From: Nymphaea colorata
Taxonomy: Eukaryota > Streptophyta > Magnoliopsida > Nymphaeales > Nymphaeaceae
Direction of reading: 5' to 3'
Length of the DNA: 60,000 nt
Assembly (NCBI RefSeq): GCF_008831285.2
Contig: NC_045142.1
Coordinates: 25,001,876-25,061,875, forward strand
Part shown: piece after piece, positions 1 to 9,769 of the stretch
Numbering within the stretch: position 1 is the stretch's first letter
Layout of the letters: each line of letters starts with the position of its first letter
The notes under the pieces: generated by a model
Databases searched by the model: none
What the model saw: only the letters and a program-made list of their open reading frames with translations
What the model was told of the DNA's origin: nothing
Position numbers and translations under genes: made by a program

Positions 1-1034
1 TGCTGCTTTTGAGATGGAAAACACAAAAGTAATAGCAGCTGTTTATGGGCCAAGAGAGGTTGGGATCTTTTCAAATGTTTTTCATTTTGTTAAATTGGTT
101 TTGTTGGTATCATTTCTTGCTATATGGTTATTGCATTTCATTGTAAATAAGATTTTAAATATGTTTATTTTCCTTTCGAATTTGGTTTCATCTGTCTACT
201 TAATTCAGCTAATTTTGCCACAATCTGTTTTTTATGGGGAACATATATGAACCACCTTTTGCACGAATAATTTTGGTATTCTGATATTCAAAATCCACAC
301 AAGTTTCATACAGAACTTGTAAAACTATTTTTTTGCGAGATAAACATGATTTGTATGTCTGTTCCTTGTAAATGGACTATTTCCGAACACACTCATTCAT
401 GTGATGGTTATCAAGTATCACAGAATCAAGATTCATATGCGTACATAACACATAATATTACATATATACGTTATGCATACGTATATAATATATACATGTA
501 ATATTATATTATATATGAGGCCAAAACGAGGAGTTCTGGTTTCCTCATTCAACAATGGGACAAAATGAAAAATCAAACGGAAGATAATTAACAGAACAAA
601 ATGCCAAAGTATTAACCAAGAATATTAACTAAAAGAAGAAGCACATCAGACAGAGATAGCAGGAATGAGAGACAGAGAGAAAACATGAGAGAGAGACGGT
701 GATTGAGCTTCATGTTCTGGCTCATCGTGAGACCTTGGTCATTTGCTTTATCCGCCAGTTAGCCAGTTAAGTGTTACATCCATAGCCATCGAAGGGGCAT
801 CAAAGGAAATGGAATGCTTGCATCTGGGCATTCAAAAAATAAATGAGGTGTACTAGGAAACCATGTGGAACCCAAGTTTCTAAGTCAGTTAAAGAGTTAA
901 AAGACGTTTTGGGCAATGTAGAGTGTAAAAAATGCTGTTGGGTAGCCGTTGCTCATCCAAGGAGCAGGTACACCTTTGACTCTTAACATTATTAACACAT
1001 TCTGCCAAATTTTATTTCTCCTTTCTATCAGTGT
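1..1034. other. non-coding AT-rich DNA
   Basis: No convincing gene is seen. Around 440-520 there is an alternating AT-rich patch (ATATAC/GTATAT steps) that is partly self-complementary, and 650-700 is GA-rich (AGAGAGAGA-like). The sequence downstream of the candidate stop codon at about 1035 could be the 3' flank or 3' UTR of the minus-strand gene model described next, but no clear polyadenylation signal was picked out. Confidence 0.5.
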
Positions 1035-1322
1035 CAGTAGGAATGTCTTAACCGGCCAAAGATACTCATTAAAGAGTCCTCACTGCCTAGAACATCCTTG
1101 ACAGAGAGCCAAGCTTTACCAAATAACTTAGATTTGCCAGAGAACTCAAGAAATAGAGGATCTATATGTCCAAAACCGGGCTGCTTCAATCTAACTTTTC
1201 TTTTAGCACCTACCATGCTTGGGGAATTGCTGCCCAGAAGTTCTCTTACCACCTTTCGGAAGTGCCTGTACTTAAAGGAAATAGACCTCATTTGCCAACC
1301 AAGCAAACGATCGAGGTTCTAG
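1035..1322 (-). CDS. candidate terminal exon of an unidentified minus-strand host gene
   Basis: On the minus strand an open frame of about 95 codons follows an AG (...GAGACTAG) at 1323 and ends at a stop near 1035. Its composition is protein-like (for example MVGAKRKVRLKQPGFGHIDP and FGKAWLSVKDVLGSEDSL), mixed charged and hydrophobic without simple repeats, unlike the surrounding DNA. It lies in the same orientation as other exon-like islands at 1350-1565, 9068-9169, 10690-10757 and 12033-12101, suggesting one gene read right to left and interrupted by copia-1. I do not recognise the product with confidence. A nearby DGTA-containing stretch is reminiscent of OB-fold proteins (the telomere protein CTC1 came to mind), but this is only a hint. 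Confidence 0.4.
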
Positions 1323-1349
1323 TCTCTTGTGTGGACTGAATAAATAACC

Positions 1350-1565
1350 TTGTGTGGAACACCACACCAATCGTGCAGTCCCATCTTCAATTCCAGAACG
1401 CATAGCTGAAGTCATTGTTACTTTAGCATGTCGTGAGCCAACACATTGTCCACAGTTTCTTGCAGAGGATAGAGGATGAAGAGTCAGAGGAAGCCCAACT
1501 TGGTTATGACTCTGAAGGCATTGCATGACCGAGCCACAGTTCAACCTCTTAAGGGAATAAAACAA
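1350..1565 (-). CDS. candidate internal exon with an OB-fold-like DGTA motif
   Basis: The minus-strand frame contains a run with VGSRHAKVTMTSAMRSGIED followed by GTARLVW. Strand-residue clusters ending in DGTA are common in OB-fold nucleic-acid-binding domains such as RPA or CTC1. The exact exon borders are uncertain: a GTTATT donor-like site follows the coding-looking part and the next candidate acceptor is at about 1323. The stretch fits with the 1035-1322 exon in strand and order. It could instead be a gene fragment, because no complete protein can be assembled here. Confidence 0.3.
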
Positions 1566-1882
1566 ACCACAAAACTTTGTTTCCGAAATCTAGCCTAAAT
1601 TGCACAACTCCGTCTGAAAGTAAAAGTGAAATTGTTTCACTGACTGAGCAGGCATTTGCTGCAGATAAAGAGAGCTTACCAAGCTGGAAACCTTCTAACT
1701 GTTGCAGACAGTCAAAACAGGTTCATATCCATTTGCACGTCTTGAACAATTTGCAGGGTTAGCCATCAGATGCTGTGGTGATGAAACAGACCTGCGTCTT
1801 CTGAGGTAGTTCGAGAGATTTGAAATGATTTGCCAGAAGATGCCACACTCAAAATATACATCATTGACAGAGATTGAAATAA

Positions 1883-1887
1883 GGGGT
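1883..1887. repeat. target-site duplication GGGGT, left copy (copia-1)
   Basis: GGGGT directly precedes the TG of the left LTR and is repeated directly after the CA of the right LTR at 8383-8387. A 5-bp duplication is the usual signature of Ty1/copia integration, and it fixes the element ends precisely. Confidence 0.9.
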
Positions 1888-2298
1888 TGTTGGAACTTTG
1901 CTAGGAATCTAGATAGCGCACAAACGAAAATGCAGAAATCGAAAGAGACATTCATGATTCATGTATTTCATAAAGAGCGGAAGAAAAACCTGTAGAGGCG
2001 ACCGCCGACTGAATGTCGGCGGCTGTGGGAAGAACGGCTACAGTCCTCATAGAGTCGTTCCCCTGCGGCATTGGCGGCGGCGGTGGCGGCGGCGGCAGCA
2101 ATGGGTTTCTCTCCTCAGCCATAGCAGCCCAGGGATGGGGACAAGCAATTCACGTATGGCTAAGGGGACCGATTACCCAGACGGTAAAAACTTGATGTGT
2201 CTCACACCATCACAAGACACGAGTATTTATACTTAAGGGTTCGAAACGGATATGGACCCGTATCGACGCAGGACTATCCAGATGGAGAAATCACAACA
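1888..2298 (-). repeat. copia-1 3' LTR (411 bp)
   Basis: Starts TGTTGGAACTTTGC and ends ...TCACAACA on the plus strand. It aligns end to end with 7978-8382 apart from about 12 substitutions, mostly transitions, and one extra GGC-rich hexamer near 2090. It contains a GGC triplet run (about 2070-2098). On the element strand a TATAAATA-like box lies at 2224-2231, as expected for an LTR promoter. The terminal base of the right LTR reads CCCAACA, so this copy carries a substitution near the end. Confidence 0.93.
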
Positions 2299-2309
2299 AT
2301 CTCCCACTA
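2299..2309 (-). promoter_or_regulatory. polypurine tract of copia-1
   Basis: Read on the element strand the bases directly before the 3' LTR are AGTGGGAGATT, a purine-rich run in the position where RNase H leaves the plus-strand primer. Confidence 0.7.
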
Positions 2310-2498
2310 GTCCAAGTCGATATCGAGGGTAAACAAAATGAATGGACTAGCCTTAAAATCCATTCCAATGTCCCACCTTGTTGTCTTACAAAACTTCTCA
2401 ACAAACAAATGAGAATACAAAATAAATAGACAACAAACTTAATGAGAATCAACAAACTCTATGTGATCACATTCATAAATGTTTGCATAATAGTGTGT

Positions 2499-4304
2499 TT
2501 ACATTGAACTACACAAACTCATCCTCTTAACATGTTCAAAGAACATACCAGATGCTAGCGCTTTAGTAAGAGGATCTGCAACCATATCTGTAGTTCCAAT
2601 GTGTTGAATACACACTAGTTGATTCTCTGTCCTTTCCTTAACAACAAAATACTTAAGTTCCATATGCTTACAAGAAGTAGTACTTTTGTTGTTGTTGGAA
2701 AATGACATTGCAGCTTCATTATCACAGTGAACCTTAAGTGGTCTATCAATAGAATCCACTATCTTGAGCTGTGAAATGAAATTCTTTATCCAAATTGCCT
2801 GTGATGTAGTCTCATATAATGCAATGAATTATGCTTCCATGGTGTGAGCAGCAGTCACAGTCTGCTTTTTGCTCCCCCATGAGATGGCACCTCCTAATAG
2901 AAGGAAAACAAAACCAGTAGTAGACTTTCTACTATCGGTACATCCTTCAAGATCGGCATCAGAATAGCCAATCACTTCTAAATGGTCCACCTTGCGATAT
3001 GTCAACATGTAATCTTTTGTCCCTTGCAAGTATCGCATGACTTTCTTTACGGCCTTCCAATGTGCAATGCCTGTATTAGATTGAAATCTACCAAGCATCC
3101 CAACAGCAAAGGAAATGTCAGGCCTAGTGCAAATCTGCGCATACTGCAAGCTGCCAACTGCTGATGCATATGGAATGTTGATCATTTGTGTCTTTTCAAA
3201 TTCGTCCTTTGGACAATCATTTAGGCTCAATTTATCCCCTTTATCTATGGGTGCCGAAATAGGAGAACAATTCTCAATTCCATATCTCTTAAGAATTTTA
3301 TTGATGTATGCTGATTGGGAGAGACTTAAAACACATTTAGATCTGTCTCGATGAATCTCAATGCCGAGAACAAATGAAGCCTCACCCATATCCTTCATCT
3401 CAAAATAAGATGCGAGAAAATGTTTGGTTTCTGTTAGCAATTGAAGTTCATTTGAAGCAAGCAAAATGTCATCCACATATAAAGTCAAAATTATAAACTT
3501 ACTCCCACATGTCTTAAGATACACACATCGATCAATGATGTTTTCTGTAAACCCAAAAGTCGTAATGACTTCGGAAAACTTAATGTACCATTGACGTGAG
3601 GCTTGTTTAAGTCCATAAATCGCTTTATTAAGCTTGCAAACCAAATGATCTTTACCACTCTCAGAAAACCCTTGAGGTTGATCCATATATACCTTTTCAT
3701 CCAAATCACCATTCAAGAAAGTCGTTTTCACATCCATCTGATGTAGCTCTAAGTCAAAATGAGCTACAAGTGCAAGGACAATCCTCATTGACTCTTTAGC
3801 AGAGACAGGTAAATATGTCTCATTATAGTCAATGCCCTCCATTTGTGTGAATCTTTTAGCAACTAATCTTGCCTTGTATCTCTCTATGTTGCCTTTAGAG
3901 TCCCTCTTGGTCTTATAGACCCATTTACACCCTACGGGTTTTACTCCTTTAGGCAACGATACAAGACTCCATGTCTGATTTTTATCCATAGAGTCAAGCT
4001 CTTCTTTCATGGCATTAATCCAGAACCTGTATTGTTTGCTTTCAACGGTTTCATTGAATGTGAAAGGATCATCATCAACATCTATGAAATCACTAGGCTC
4101 TTGTAGGTATACCACATAGTCTGATGATATGGCAGATCTCCTAGCTCTTTCCGATCTACGAACAGGTAATTGATCATTTTCAATTTGTATGTCTACATCC
4201 TGTTCGTGTTCATCAGTATGATCTATGTTTAATTCATTTGGATCTGATGCATTACTTGTATGATTTGCATTCATGTCATCCTGAGAGACAACATAATCAT
4301 ACAC
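2499..4304 (-). pseudogene. rt-rnh: copia-1 reverse transcriptase and RNase H
   Basis: A 491-codon frame carries copia reverse-transcriptase landmarks in order: WKWVYKTK-like (CKWVYKTKRDSKGNIERYKA), HQMDVKTTFLNGDLDE, IYGLKQASRQWY, the catalytic LYVDDILLAS (YVDD box) and PDISFAVGMLGRF. RNase H follows with GYSDADLEGC, STTGFVFLL and SWGSKKQTV. A stop at 2826-2828 interrupts it; the same frame then continues to 2499 with VHCDNEAAMSFSNN, KHMELKYFVVKE and ADPLTKAL. The single stop in about 600 codons implies fairly recent inactivation. Confidence 0.93.
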
Positions 4305-4340
4305 ATTTATATTCTCTTTATCAGGTCTACTTTCAGTATC

Positions 4341-5249
4341 CTATATTTCCTCAAAAGTGAGGTTTTGTAATGCATCTAACCCAAATGAGCCTTCTTCCAG
4401 GAACTTAGCCTTATCTGTTTCCACAATATGTGGTGTATGAGATGGACAATAAAACATATAGCATTTCGATCTTTCTGGATAACCAATAAAGAAACCACTG
4501 GTTGTTCTAGGATCAAAGGCTTTTATGTAGGGGTTATACAATTTAGCTTCAACAGGACATCCCCATATGTGCATATAAGAAAGAGAAGGTTTCCTACCTG
4601 TCCATAACTCATAAGGAGTTATGGGAACAGCCTTAGTAGGAACCCTATTCTGTATATGCACTGCTGTCCTAAGAGCTTCACCCCACAAGGTTAGAGGGAG
4701 AGTAGAGTAATTTAACATAGCTCGAACCATTTCTTTAAGCGTACATTTTCTTCTTTCAGCAACACCATTTTGATAGGTACTGCATGGCATAGTGTATTGA
4801 GGTACAATGCCTTCTTCCTTTAGAAATTACGCTAATGGTCCCTCTCTTTGTCCTATCTCAGTAAACCTACCATAATATTCACCACATCTATCTGATCTAA
4901 CTATCTTGATAACCTCACCAGTTTGTTTCTCTACTTCTTTCTTATAGTCCTTGAAAACTTGACACACATCAGATTTTTCAAAGATTAAGTAGAGATACAA
5001 ATACCGAGAATAGTTATCTATAAAGGTGACAAAATACTTTTTTCCTGTGTAACAAGGAGGGAAAGGTCCACAAACATCTGTGTGAACAATTCCTAATCTT
5101 TCAGTACATTGCTCGGCACCTTCTTTATATATGTTAGTCTGTTTTGTCTTTATGCAATCTACACATATGTCGTTATCTGTAAAATCAAGAGATCGTAAGA
5201 TCCCTTCATTTATGAGTCTCCTTATTCTCTTTTCAGAGATATGACCCAA
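4341..5249 (-). pseudogene. int: copia-1 integrase
   Basis: Starts with the zinc-binding end (HRHLGHISEKRIRRL, then CVDCIKTKQT). The DDE core follows: first aspartate in IVHTDVCGPFP, second in FIDNYSRYLYLYLI, and the glutamate in QNGVAERRKCTLKEM. A copia-type C-terminal part follows (WGCPVEAKLYNP, then FIGYPERSKCYMFY). In-frame stops lie at 5259-5261 and 4824-4826, and another at about 4338-4340 separates it from reverse transcriptase. All three catalytic acidic positions are visible, so the enzyme was disabled by stops rather than active-site loss. Integrase inserts the cDNA and makes the 5-bp duplication. Confidence 0.88.
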
Positions 5250-5305
5250 ATGGCGGTGTCATAGCATGTATGAATCATCATTTATGGTACTACGCTTATT
5301 GCCAA

Positions 5306-5656
5306 TTAATGCACAGTAGCACCTGAGTCAATCCACCGACTATTAATAGGAACATGTAATATATTACTTTCAAGTGAAACAAATGACATGTTACCTTTCT
5401 TCTCTGACCAATTCTTATACTTGATGCAGTCTGACTTCTTATGCCCCTTTTTCTTGCAAAAGAAACACTTTATGGGAGCTAAGTTAGTCTGCGTAGTTTG
5501 AGAAGCAGGTTGACTTGATGACTTCTTCTTGACACTCCTTTTCATTACACTTTTCTTTATGCCAATTTTACCATCCCCAGAGTGAGAAACCATATGTGCA
5601 TTTTGCAACTTCTCACCCTTCATGCTTTCCTCCTCTTCAACACACTTAGATATCAA
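5306..5656 (-). pseudogene. gag-pro: copia-1 nucleocapsid zinc knuckle and start of protease
   Basis: Same frame as the capsid part. A lysine/serine-rich linker leads to a CCHC zinc knuckle (CFFCKKKGHKKSDC, near 5420-5465), which binds RNA. About 30 residues later comes SRWIDSGATVH, the aspartic-protease active-site motif (D-S-G) of Ty1/copia elements. Immediately after it the frame stops at about 5303-5305, and the rest of the protease plus the linker to the integrase zinc domain is missing: only about 50 bases separate the active site from the integrase start, where related elements carry several hundred. This deletion also shifts the downstream frame. Confidence 0.85.
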
Positions 5657-5668
5657 TTCATTGAATGT

Positions 5669-6247
5669 TCATTCAGTATTATGTGTGTTGTAATTGATCT
5701 TAAAAGGAGTGTATTCAGCTGGTAAAGAGGTCAAAATAAAAAATACCAAGAATGATTCAGAAATAGTCAACTTCATGTCATTCAATTGAGAAGCAATGTT
5801 CCTCATTTCTAACATATGCTGGCGAATGTTACCCCCTCCTTGATATTCCATAGATATTAACTTTGACATTAGGGTACTAGCTCTGGCTTTATGAGAACTG
5901 ACAAACTGAGCCTCAACTGCATCCAAGAACTCTCTCACCGATCTACAAGGTGGGATAGCACCACGTATGTTCTTAGCGACCCTTGATTGCAAAAGCAACA
6001 AACTTAGTCGGTTAGAACGCTCCCACTTATCAAAATACATTATTTCATTATGTGTACTTTCTGGTGTAAGAGGTGGTAGCTCAGGTCGCCTCAAAGCCAT
6101 ATCTAGATCCATATACCCCAATGTAAACACAACATTTTCTTTCCATTTAGCATAATTGGAATCATCAAGTAAAGGGATAGAATTTGAACCATTAAAATAA
6201 ATAGAACCAGGCACTGCAGATGACAAAAGATATATATAAGTTGACAT
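5669..6247 (-). pseudogene. gag: copia-1 gag (capsid region)
   Basis: An open frame of 192 codons starts at the ATG at 6247. It has the hallmarks of copia Gag: the N-terminal LLDDSNYAKWKENV word (retrotransposon NYxxWK motif), then MALRRPELPP and KWERSNRLSL, and an interior with VREFLDAVEAQFVSSHKARA and MRNIASQLNDM. Capsid protein forms the virus-like particle around the element RNA. The frame is stopped by TGA at 5666-5668 and continues in the same frame into the nucleocapsid part, so the break is a single point mutation. The AT-rich sequence upstream of the ATG and the NYxxWK position support this start. Confidence 0.85.
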
Positions 6248-7943
6248 GCATTATATGAGATAAACCATATAGAACAGTAAACCAAATAAAAGGCTCTTTA
6301 TGTCTACTATTTCCAAGACAAATACCCGGGGTCATTAGGATACTACTTTGGTAATATACCTAATACGAACATGTATTCCCTCTTAACTTTATCTAGTAAA
6401 ACTAGGAAATGTAAATCCAAACTATAGTTAAGTATAACACCTTTGGGTGTAAAATGACAGAACTATGTAGTAATCTATTTTCCTATTTTACTCTACTTAT
6501 TCTCCTGAACATAACACACTACCTTTGGGTAATTATGCTACTTCAAATGAGAATAAATACAACATGAAACACTAATGTGCCTTTAAATCATGCGTAGTCA
6601 CTTTGGTGAGGTATAACATGATTTAACTAATCATAGGCTCCTTACATTAGCGTTATCGTACAACTTTATGATCATGCAATAAAAATTAACTTTAGCATAA
6701 TCCTAAACAAAACATGATACAAGAATATAATATGTCATAATAACACATTTAAAATGAAATACACGAATCACATGAATCATTTCTGCATAATCAACTTAAT
6801 GCTATCTAAATTATTCATTAAAGCTCCATAAAACATAATGAATCGGTCCCATATCGATCTAAAATGATCGAACCAATCCATTAATCGCCTTAAATGGGCA
6901 TACAACCACATATACCGGCTCCCTCTAGCTTAGAACCGGCCCGTATCAGTCCTAAATGGACCGAACCGGTGGAAAACTAGATGAACTGGTCTGAAAAGGG
7001 AAAGAACCGGTCTCAAACAACTCTGAATCGGTTTGAAAAGACCCGAATCGGTTCTGAAATTAAATGAACCGGTATGAAAATCAACTGAACCGGTCCAGAA
7101 AAGATCCGAATCGGTCCCAAAATGTCCGAACCGGTCCTGAAACGGACCGAATCGGTTCTGTTTGAATTCAGACCGTATGGATACGGTTCGGGTCCATCCG
7201 GACCCGACCCGATCCAAAAATTCAAAAGAAAGCGGGCGGAATGGCGCGGGAGGGCGTTAACGAAAACAATTTTTTTTTTTTTAAATCTTTATGAATCCGG
7301 GTCGGGTGGCTCCCGCTCGACCGTCTCGAGCGTTTCAGGCAGCGAGAACCGCCGCTCGCCTGCCAAAGAGCTGAACGGCAGGGAACGACGGAAACGCCTC
7401 CTCCGGCAGGCTATGGGTGAGCGCCGGCGGGTCTCACGTTGCCGTTCGGCGACGGGGAAGACCCCGGCGGTGGAGATTTTGGAGATGGGTGCCAGAAACG
7501 GGTGAAGCCCTTTCTCTCGCTCCTCTGCCCTCCTCTATTGGTTCCTTCAGAAATTGAAAGAGAAAACGGGTGGACGGAGATGGATGGGCACCGGGCGTCG
7601 CCCGAATCGGCGGTCGCTGCCCGCCATGCCACCATAACGGCCGGCTCCGGCCGTTGCCCCTCGCCGCCCGCGCGGTGTTTTGCAACGAGACTGCCGCTCG
7701 GTCAACCAAACACCAAACGGCAGTCCGAAACGGCAGACTTGCATCGGCAGGGCTGCGAATGACTTGGGTGGGCTCTGGAGGATCTTACGACCCCGTCCGG
7801 CGATGGCGAAACCACCGGTGGCCTCCCTTCCCAACGACGCCCTTCAACGGAAGGCCAATGCCTTCCCCTTCCCCTTTCCCTTTCCACTTCTTCCACGTTT
7901 CTGCACTATTCCCTTTGCGTGGAAACAGAATGCAAAGGGAAAC
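6248..7943 (-). other. long untranslated leader of copia-1
   Basis: About 1.7 kb lies between primer site and gag start. On the element strand it has three zones: a GC-rich part (about 7300-7940), an imperfect minisatellite of GAACCGGT(C) words (about 6931-7165), then AT-rich DNA up to the gag ATG at 6247. An oligo-T run at 7270-7282 (oligo-A on the element strand) separates the first two. Short open frames exist but none is clearly coding. The same three zones in the same order occur in copia-2, including recognisable GC-rich segments, although the two LTRs share no visible similarity. Confidence 0.75.
6931..7165 (-). repeat. ACCGGT minisatellite in the copia-1 leader
   Basis: Roughly ten degenerate copies of (G)AACCGGT or AATCGGT followed by CTGAAAA or CCAAAA-like words recur every 20 to 33 bases. 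Read on the element strand they give an open frame with repeated FRTDS/LFWTGSV-like words; copia-2 has a related array at 22865-23290. Confidence 0.8.
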
Positions 7944-7977
7944 GCGCAGCGATGCGTGGTGTGGGCCCATAACCCAT
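7944..7977 (-). promoter_or_regulatory. copia-1 primer-binding site matching the interior of initiator tRNA-Met
   Basis: The plus strand ending one base before the LTR contains GTGGGCCCATAACCCA (7961-7976), which I recognise as the anticodon stem-loop of plant initiator tRNA-Met (CAT anticodon in the loop). Similarity continues upstream as GCGCAGCG and GCGTGGT into the D-arm region, with one 2-base insertion, one base missing and one mismatch. The ordinary TGGTATCAGAG site complementary to the tRNA 3' end is absent here. Drosophila copia and yeast Ty5 are known to be primed by a cleaved 5' half of initiator tRNA-Met, so the same mode is inferred. The tRNA sequence was recalled, not searched. 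Confidence 0.75.
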
Positions 7978-8382
7978 TGTTGGAACTTTGCTAGGAATCT
8001 AGATAGCGCACAAACGAATATGCAGAAATCGAAAGAGACATTCATGATTCATGTGTTTCATAAAGAGCGGAAGAAGAACCTGTAGAGGCGACCGCTGACT
8101 GAATGTTGGCGGCTGTGGGAAGAACGGCTACAGTCCCCATAGAGTCGTTCCCCTGCGGCATTGGCGGCGGCGGTGGCGGCGGCAATGGGTTTCTCTCCTC
8201 AGCCATAGCAGCCCAGTGATGGGGACAGGCAATTCACGTATGGCTAAGGGGACCGATTACCCAGACAGTAAAAACTTGATGTGTCTCACACCATCACAAG
8301 ACACGAGTATTTATACTTAAGGGTCCGAAACGGATATGGACCCGTATCGACGCAGGACTATCCAGATGGGGAAATCCCAACA
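7978..8382 (-). repeat. copia-1 5' LTR (405 bp)
   Basis: Direct repeat of 1888-2298 lacking one 6-bp unit of the GGC run. It supplies the element promoter: a TATAAATA-type box on the minus strand at 8308-8315, about 70 bases inside the LTR start on that strand. The primer-binding site lies immediately downstream on the element strand (lower coordinates, ending at 7976). Confidence 0.93.
8308..8315 (-). promoter_or_regulatory. TATA box of the copia-1 5' LTR
   Basis: Reverse complement of TATTTATA is TATAAATA, in U3 of the 5' LTR; the equivalent site in the other LTR is 2224-2231. It is the only TATA-like box in the LTR at a sensible place, so transcription of the element probably starts about 30 bases downstream on the minus strand. 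Confidence 0.55.
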
Positions 8383-8387
8383 GGGGT
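8383..8387. repeat. target-site duplication GGGGT, right copy (copia-1)
   Basis: Matches 1883-1887 exactly and abuts the right LTR end (…CCCAACA). Confidence 0.9.
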
Positions 8388-9067
8388 ATCTAAAAATGTG
8401 AAGCCAACAATAGTCACAACGACCAAATTGACAATAACCGGAACTAGAGACAATTATCCATCTTCTGGCAGTGATTTGCACAGCAGCTAATCCTACTCCA
8501 CGATAAGTCGGCCATCATGTAATCTCTTTATATCTCTTCAGCATGATCCCCATCCAAACCCATAAGGATACCCGTAAGATATAAGAAAGAAACAAAGAAA
8601 AACTCATTTTTTGGGCTTCTTTAATCTAAACCATCATATATGAATACGAAGAACTTCAGCCAGCTTGTTCTCTACAATCTGACTATCCACCGGGGTGGTC
8701 TCTGCTGCTCCTTTTTTTTTCCACAACCAACAAAAGGAAAGACCAACAGACCGAAACATTGTGCATATATACTTGGAAATTTTAAAGAAAATTTACCATC
8801 AGAGTTGGGCGATTTCATCCTCCGAAGCACCCTGAAAGATTCTTACAATTGAAATGTGCTCTTCATCGGGATTGATTTGATGGACTTGAAATGTGCAACA
8901 TCTCTGTTAGCATGTGCCACTCTGTTTGCATGCCTTGTAACATCTTATTTGGGTTCCAATTAGTCAAGTGGATGCAATAAACAACATTAGAGTTTCCAAT
9001 ACACCTAAAAGAATTACCTAACTAAAGCAGCTGTCGTGGAAGTCTTTCAGTCCAAAATTAGCAGTAC
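8388..9067 (-). other. flank of copia-1; intronic or weakly coding DNA
   Basis: Joining this flank to 1882 and below restores the pre-insertion site. The minus strand near the junction has a short open stretch that reads across the target site, but stops occur within about 40 codons, so the insertion could be in an exon or an intron of the host gene model. A possible small exon lies around 8817-8850 after a CTTTCAG acceptor. There is an oligo-T run at 8711-8720. Confidence 0.3.
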
Positions 9068-9169
9068 AATCGAAGTGGAACTGTTGAGACGTAGCCACCA
9101 AAAACTACTATCTCTTGCTCAGAAACCCAATAACAAAGTGCCAAAGCACTTTCAGTAAAAGTTGCTCCT
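9068..9169 (-). CDS. candidate internal exon of the minus-strand gene model
   Basis: On the minus strand an acceptor-like ...CCTTGTAG is followed by an open stretch reading SALALCYWVSEQEIVVFGG and then YVSTVPLRL, ending at a GTACTG donor-like site; an in-frame stop follows directly. The composition is protein-like, in contrast to neighbouring frames. Product not recognised. Same strand and order as the exons at 1035-1565, 10690-10757 and 12033-12101. Confidence 0.35.
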
Positions 9170-9465
9170 ACAAGGCTTCTTCGAATACATTAGACAAAGC
9201 CAAAAAATATTCCAAACCACCCATTTCTGCTGCCCATCTGTTTGTTAACAGAAGGTCAATCCGAGTTTGAAGACTGATCTAGTGGACCCCACACTTCTGT
9301 CGTGTTGGAGTCCTTGAGGAGAAGACAGACTTTTGGCTTTTGTAATTTCTTGTTGGCCTCTACAGTGTAAATTTCACAAGCTCCTAACGCTCAAATAAAC
9401 AAGTCAACAACAAAACAGAAGACAGAAAGAGAAAAAGATTAATGAAGGGAACGTCCACTAATCAA

Positions 9466-9766
9466 TAAACTAGTCGAGTTTGAGTTGTCTCACTCAATCC
9501 AAATAAGCTCAATATGGCTCCATTTAATGTATATAAATCACAATTTCGTTTTAGGTTCAGTAGATTAGGCAAAACGAGCCTAATAAAAAATCTTGTCATT
9601 TAATGGGTATTGCTAAATGAGCCGAACTCAAGCTTCGACTCGTGTATCAAGTAGAGCTCCAGCTGACATTGTCAAGCTTGACTTGAGCTCAACCCAAGCA
9701 GTCCCGAAGTCAAGTCAAGTTGAGCTGGCTGAGATCGGGCTCAACTCGGGTTGTGGTGAGCCCTAT
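9466..9766. mobile_element. MITE-like element rich in GAGCTC/CTCGAG words
   Basis: The stretch has the diagnostic low-complexity texture ACTCGAG/GAGCTC/CAAGCTTG on both strands and ends with a GGGCTCAACTCGGGTTGTGGTGAGCCCTATCC-like terminus whose reverse complement resembles the starts of the related elements at 37870-38125 and 59566-59998. No coding capacity. Exact termini and target duplication were not resolved. Confidence 0.45.
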
Positions 9767-9769
9767 CCA

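Larger units (their letters stand above)
1888..8382 (-). mobile_element. copia-1: full-length but decayed Ty1/copia LTR retrotransposon
   Basis: The two LTRs (1888-2298 and 7978-8382) begin TG and end CA and are bounded by a 5-bp target duplication GGGGT (1883-1887 and 8383-8387). Reading on the minus strand the order is 5' LTR, primer site, a 1.7-kb leader, gag, zinc knuckle, protease, integrase, reverse transcriptase, RNase H, polypurine tract and 3' LTR. Integrase before reverse transcriptase identifies Ty1/copia rather than Ty3/gypsy. Gag-protease sits in one frame and integrase to RNase H in another. The shift is explained by a deletion just after the protease active site, and several in-frame stops interrupt both parts. 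By eye the LTRs differ at about 12 positions plus one 6-bp indel, so insertion is relatively recent, but the copy is now coding-dead. Confidence 0.95.

Noticed and set aside
463-520. AT-rich palindrome as a matrix-attachment or origin site
   Set aside because: Short alternating ATATAC/GTATAT steps are common in AT-rich plant DNA; nothing specific supports a function.
4887-5249. Programmed frameshift between gag-protease and integrase in copia-1
   Set aside because: The frame change coincides with missing protease and linker sequence, so a deletion explains it; no slippery site is needed.
7122-8085. Several plus-strand frames of 100-170 codons
   Set aside because: They are antisense to the copia-1 leader and cross into the LTR; high GC content explains the lack of stops.
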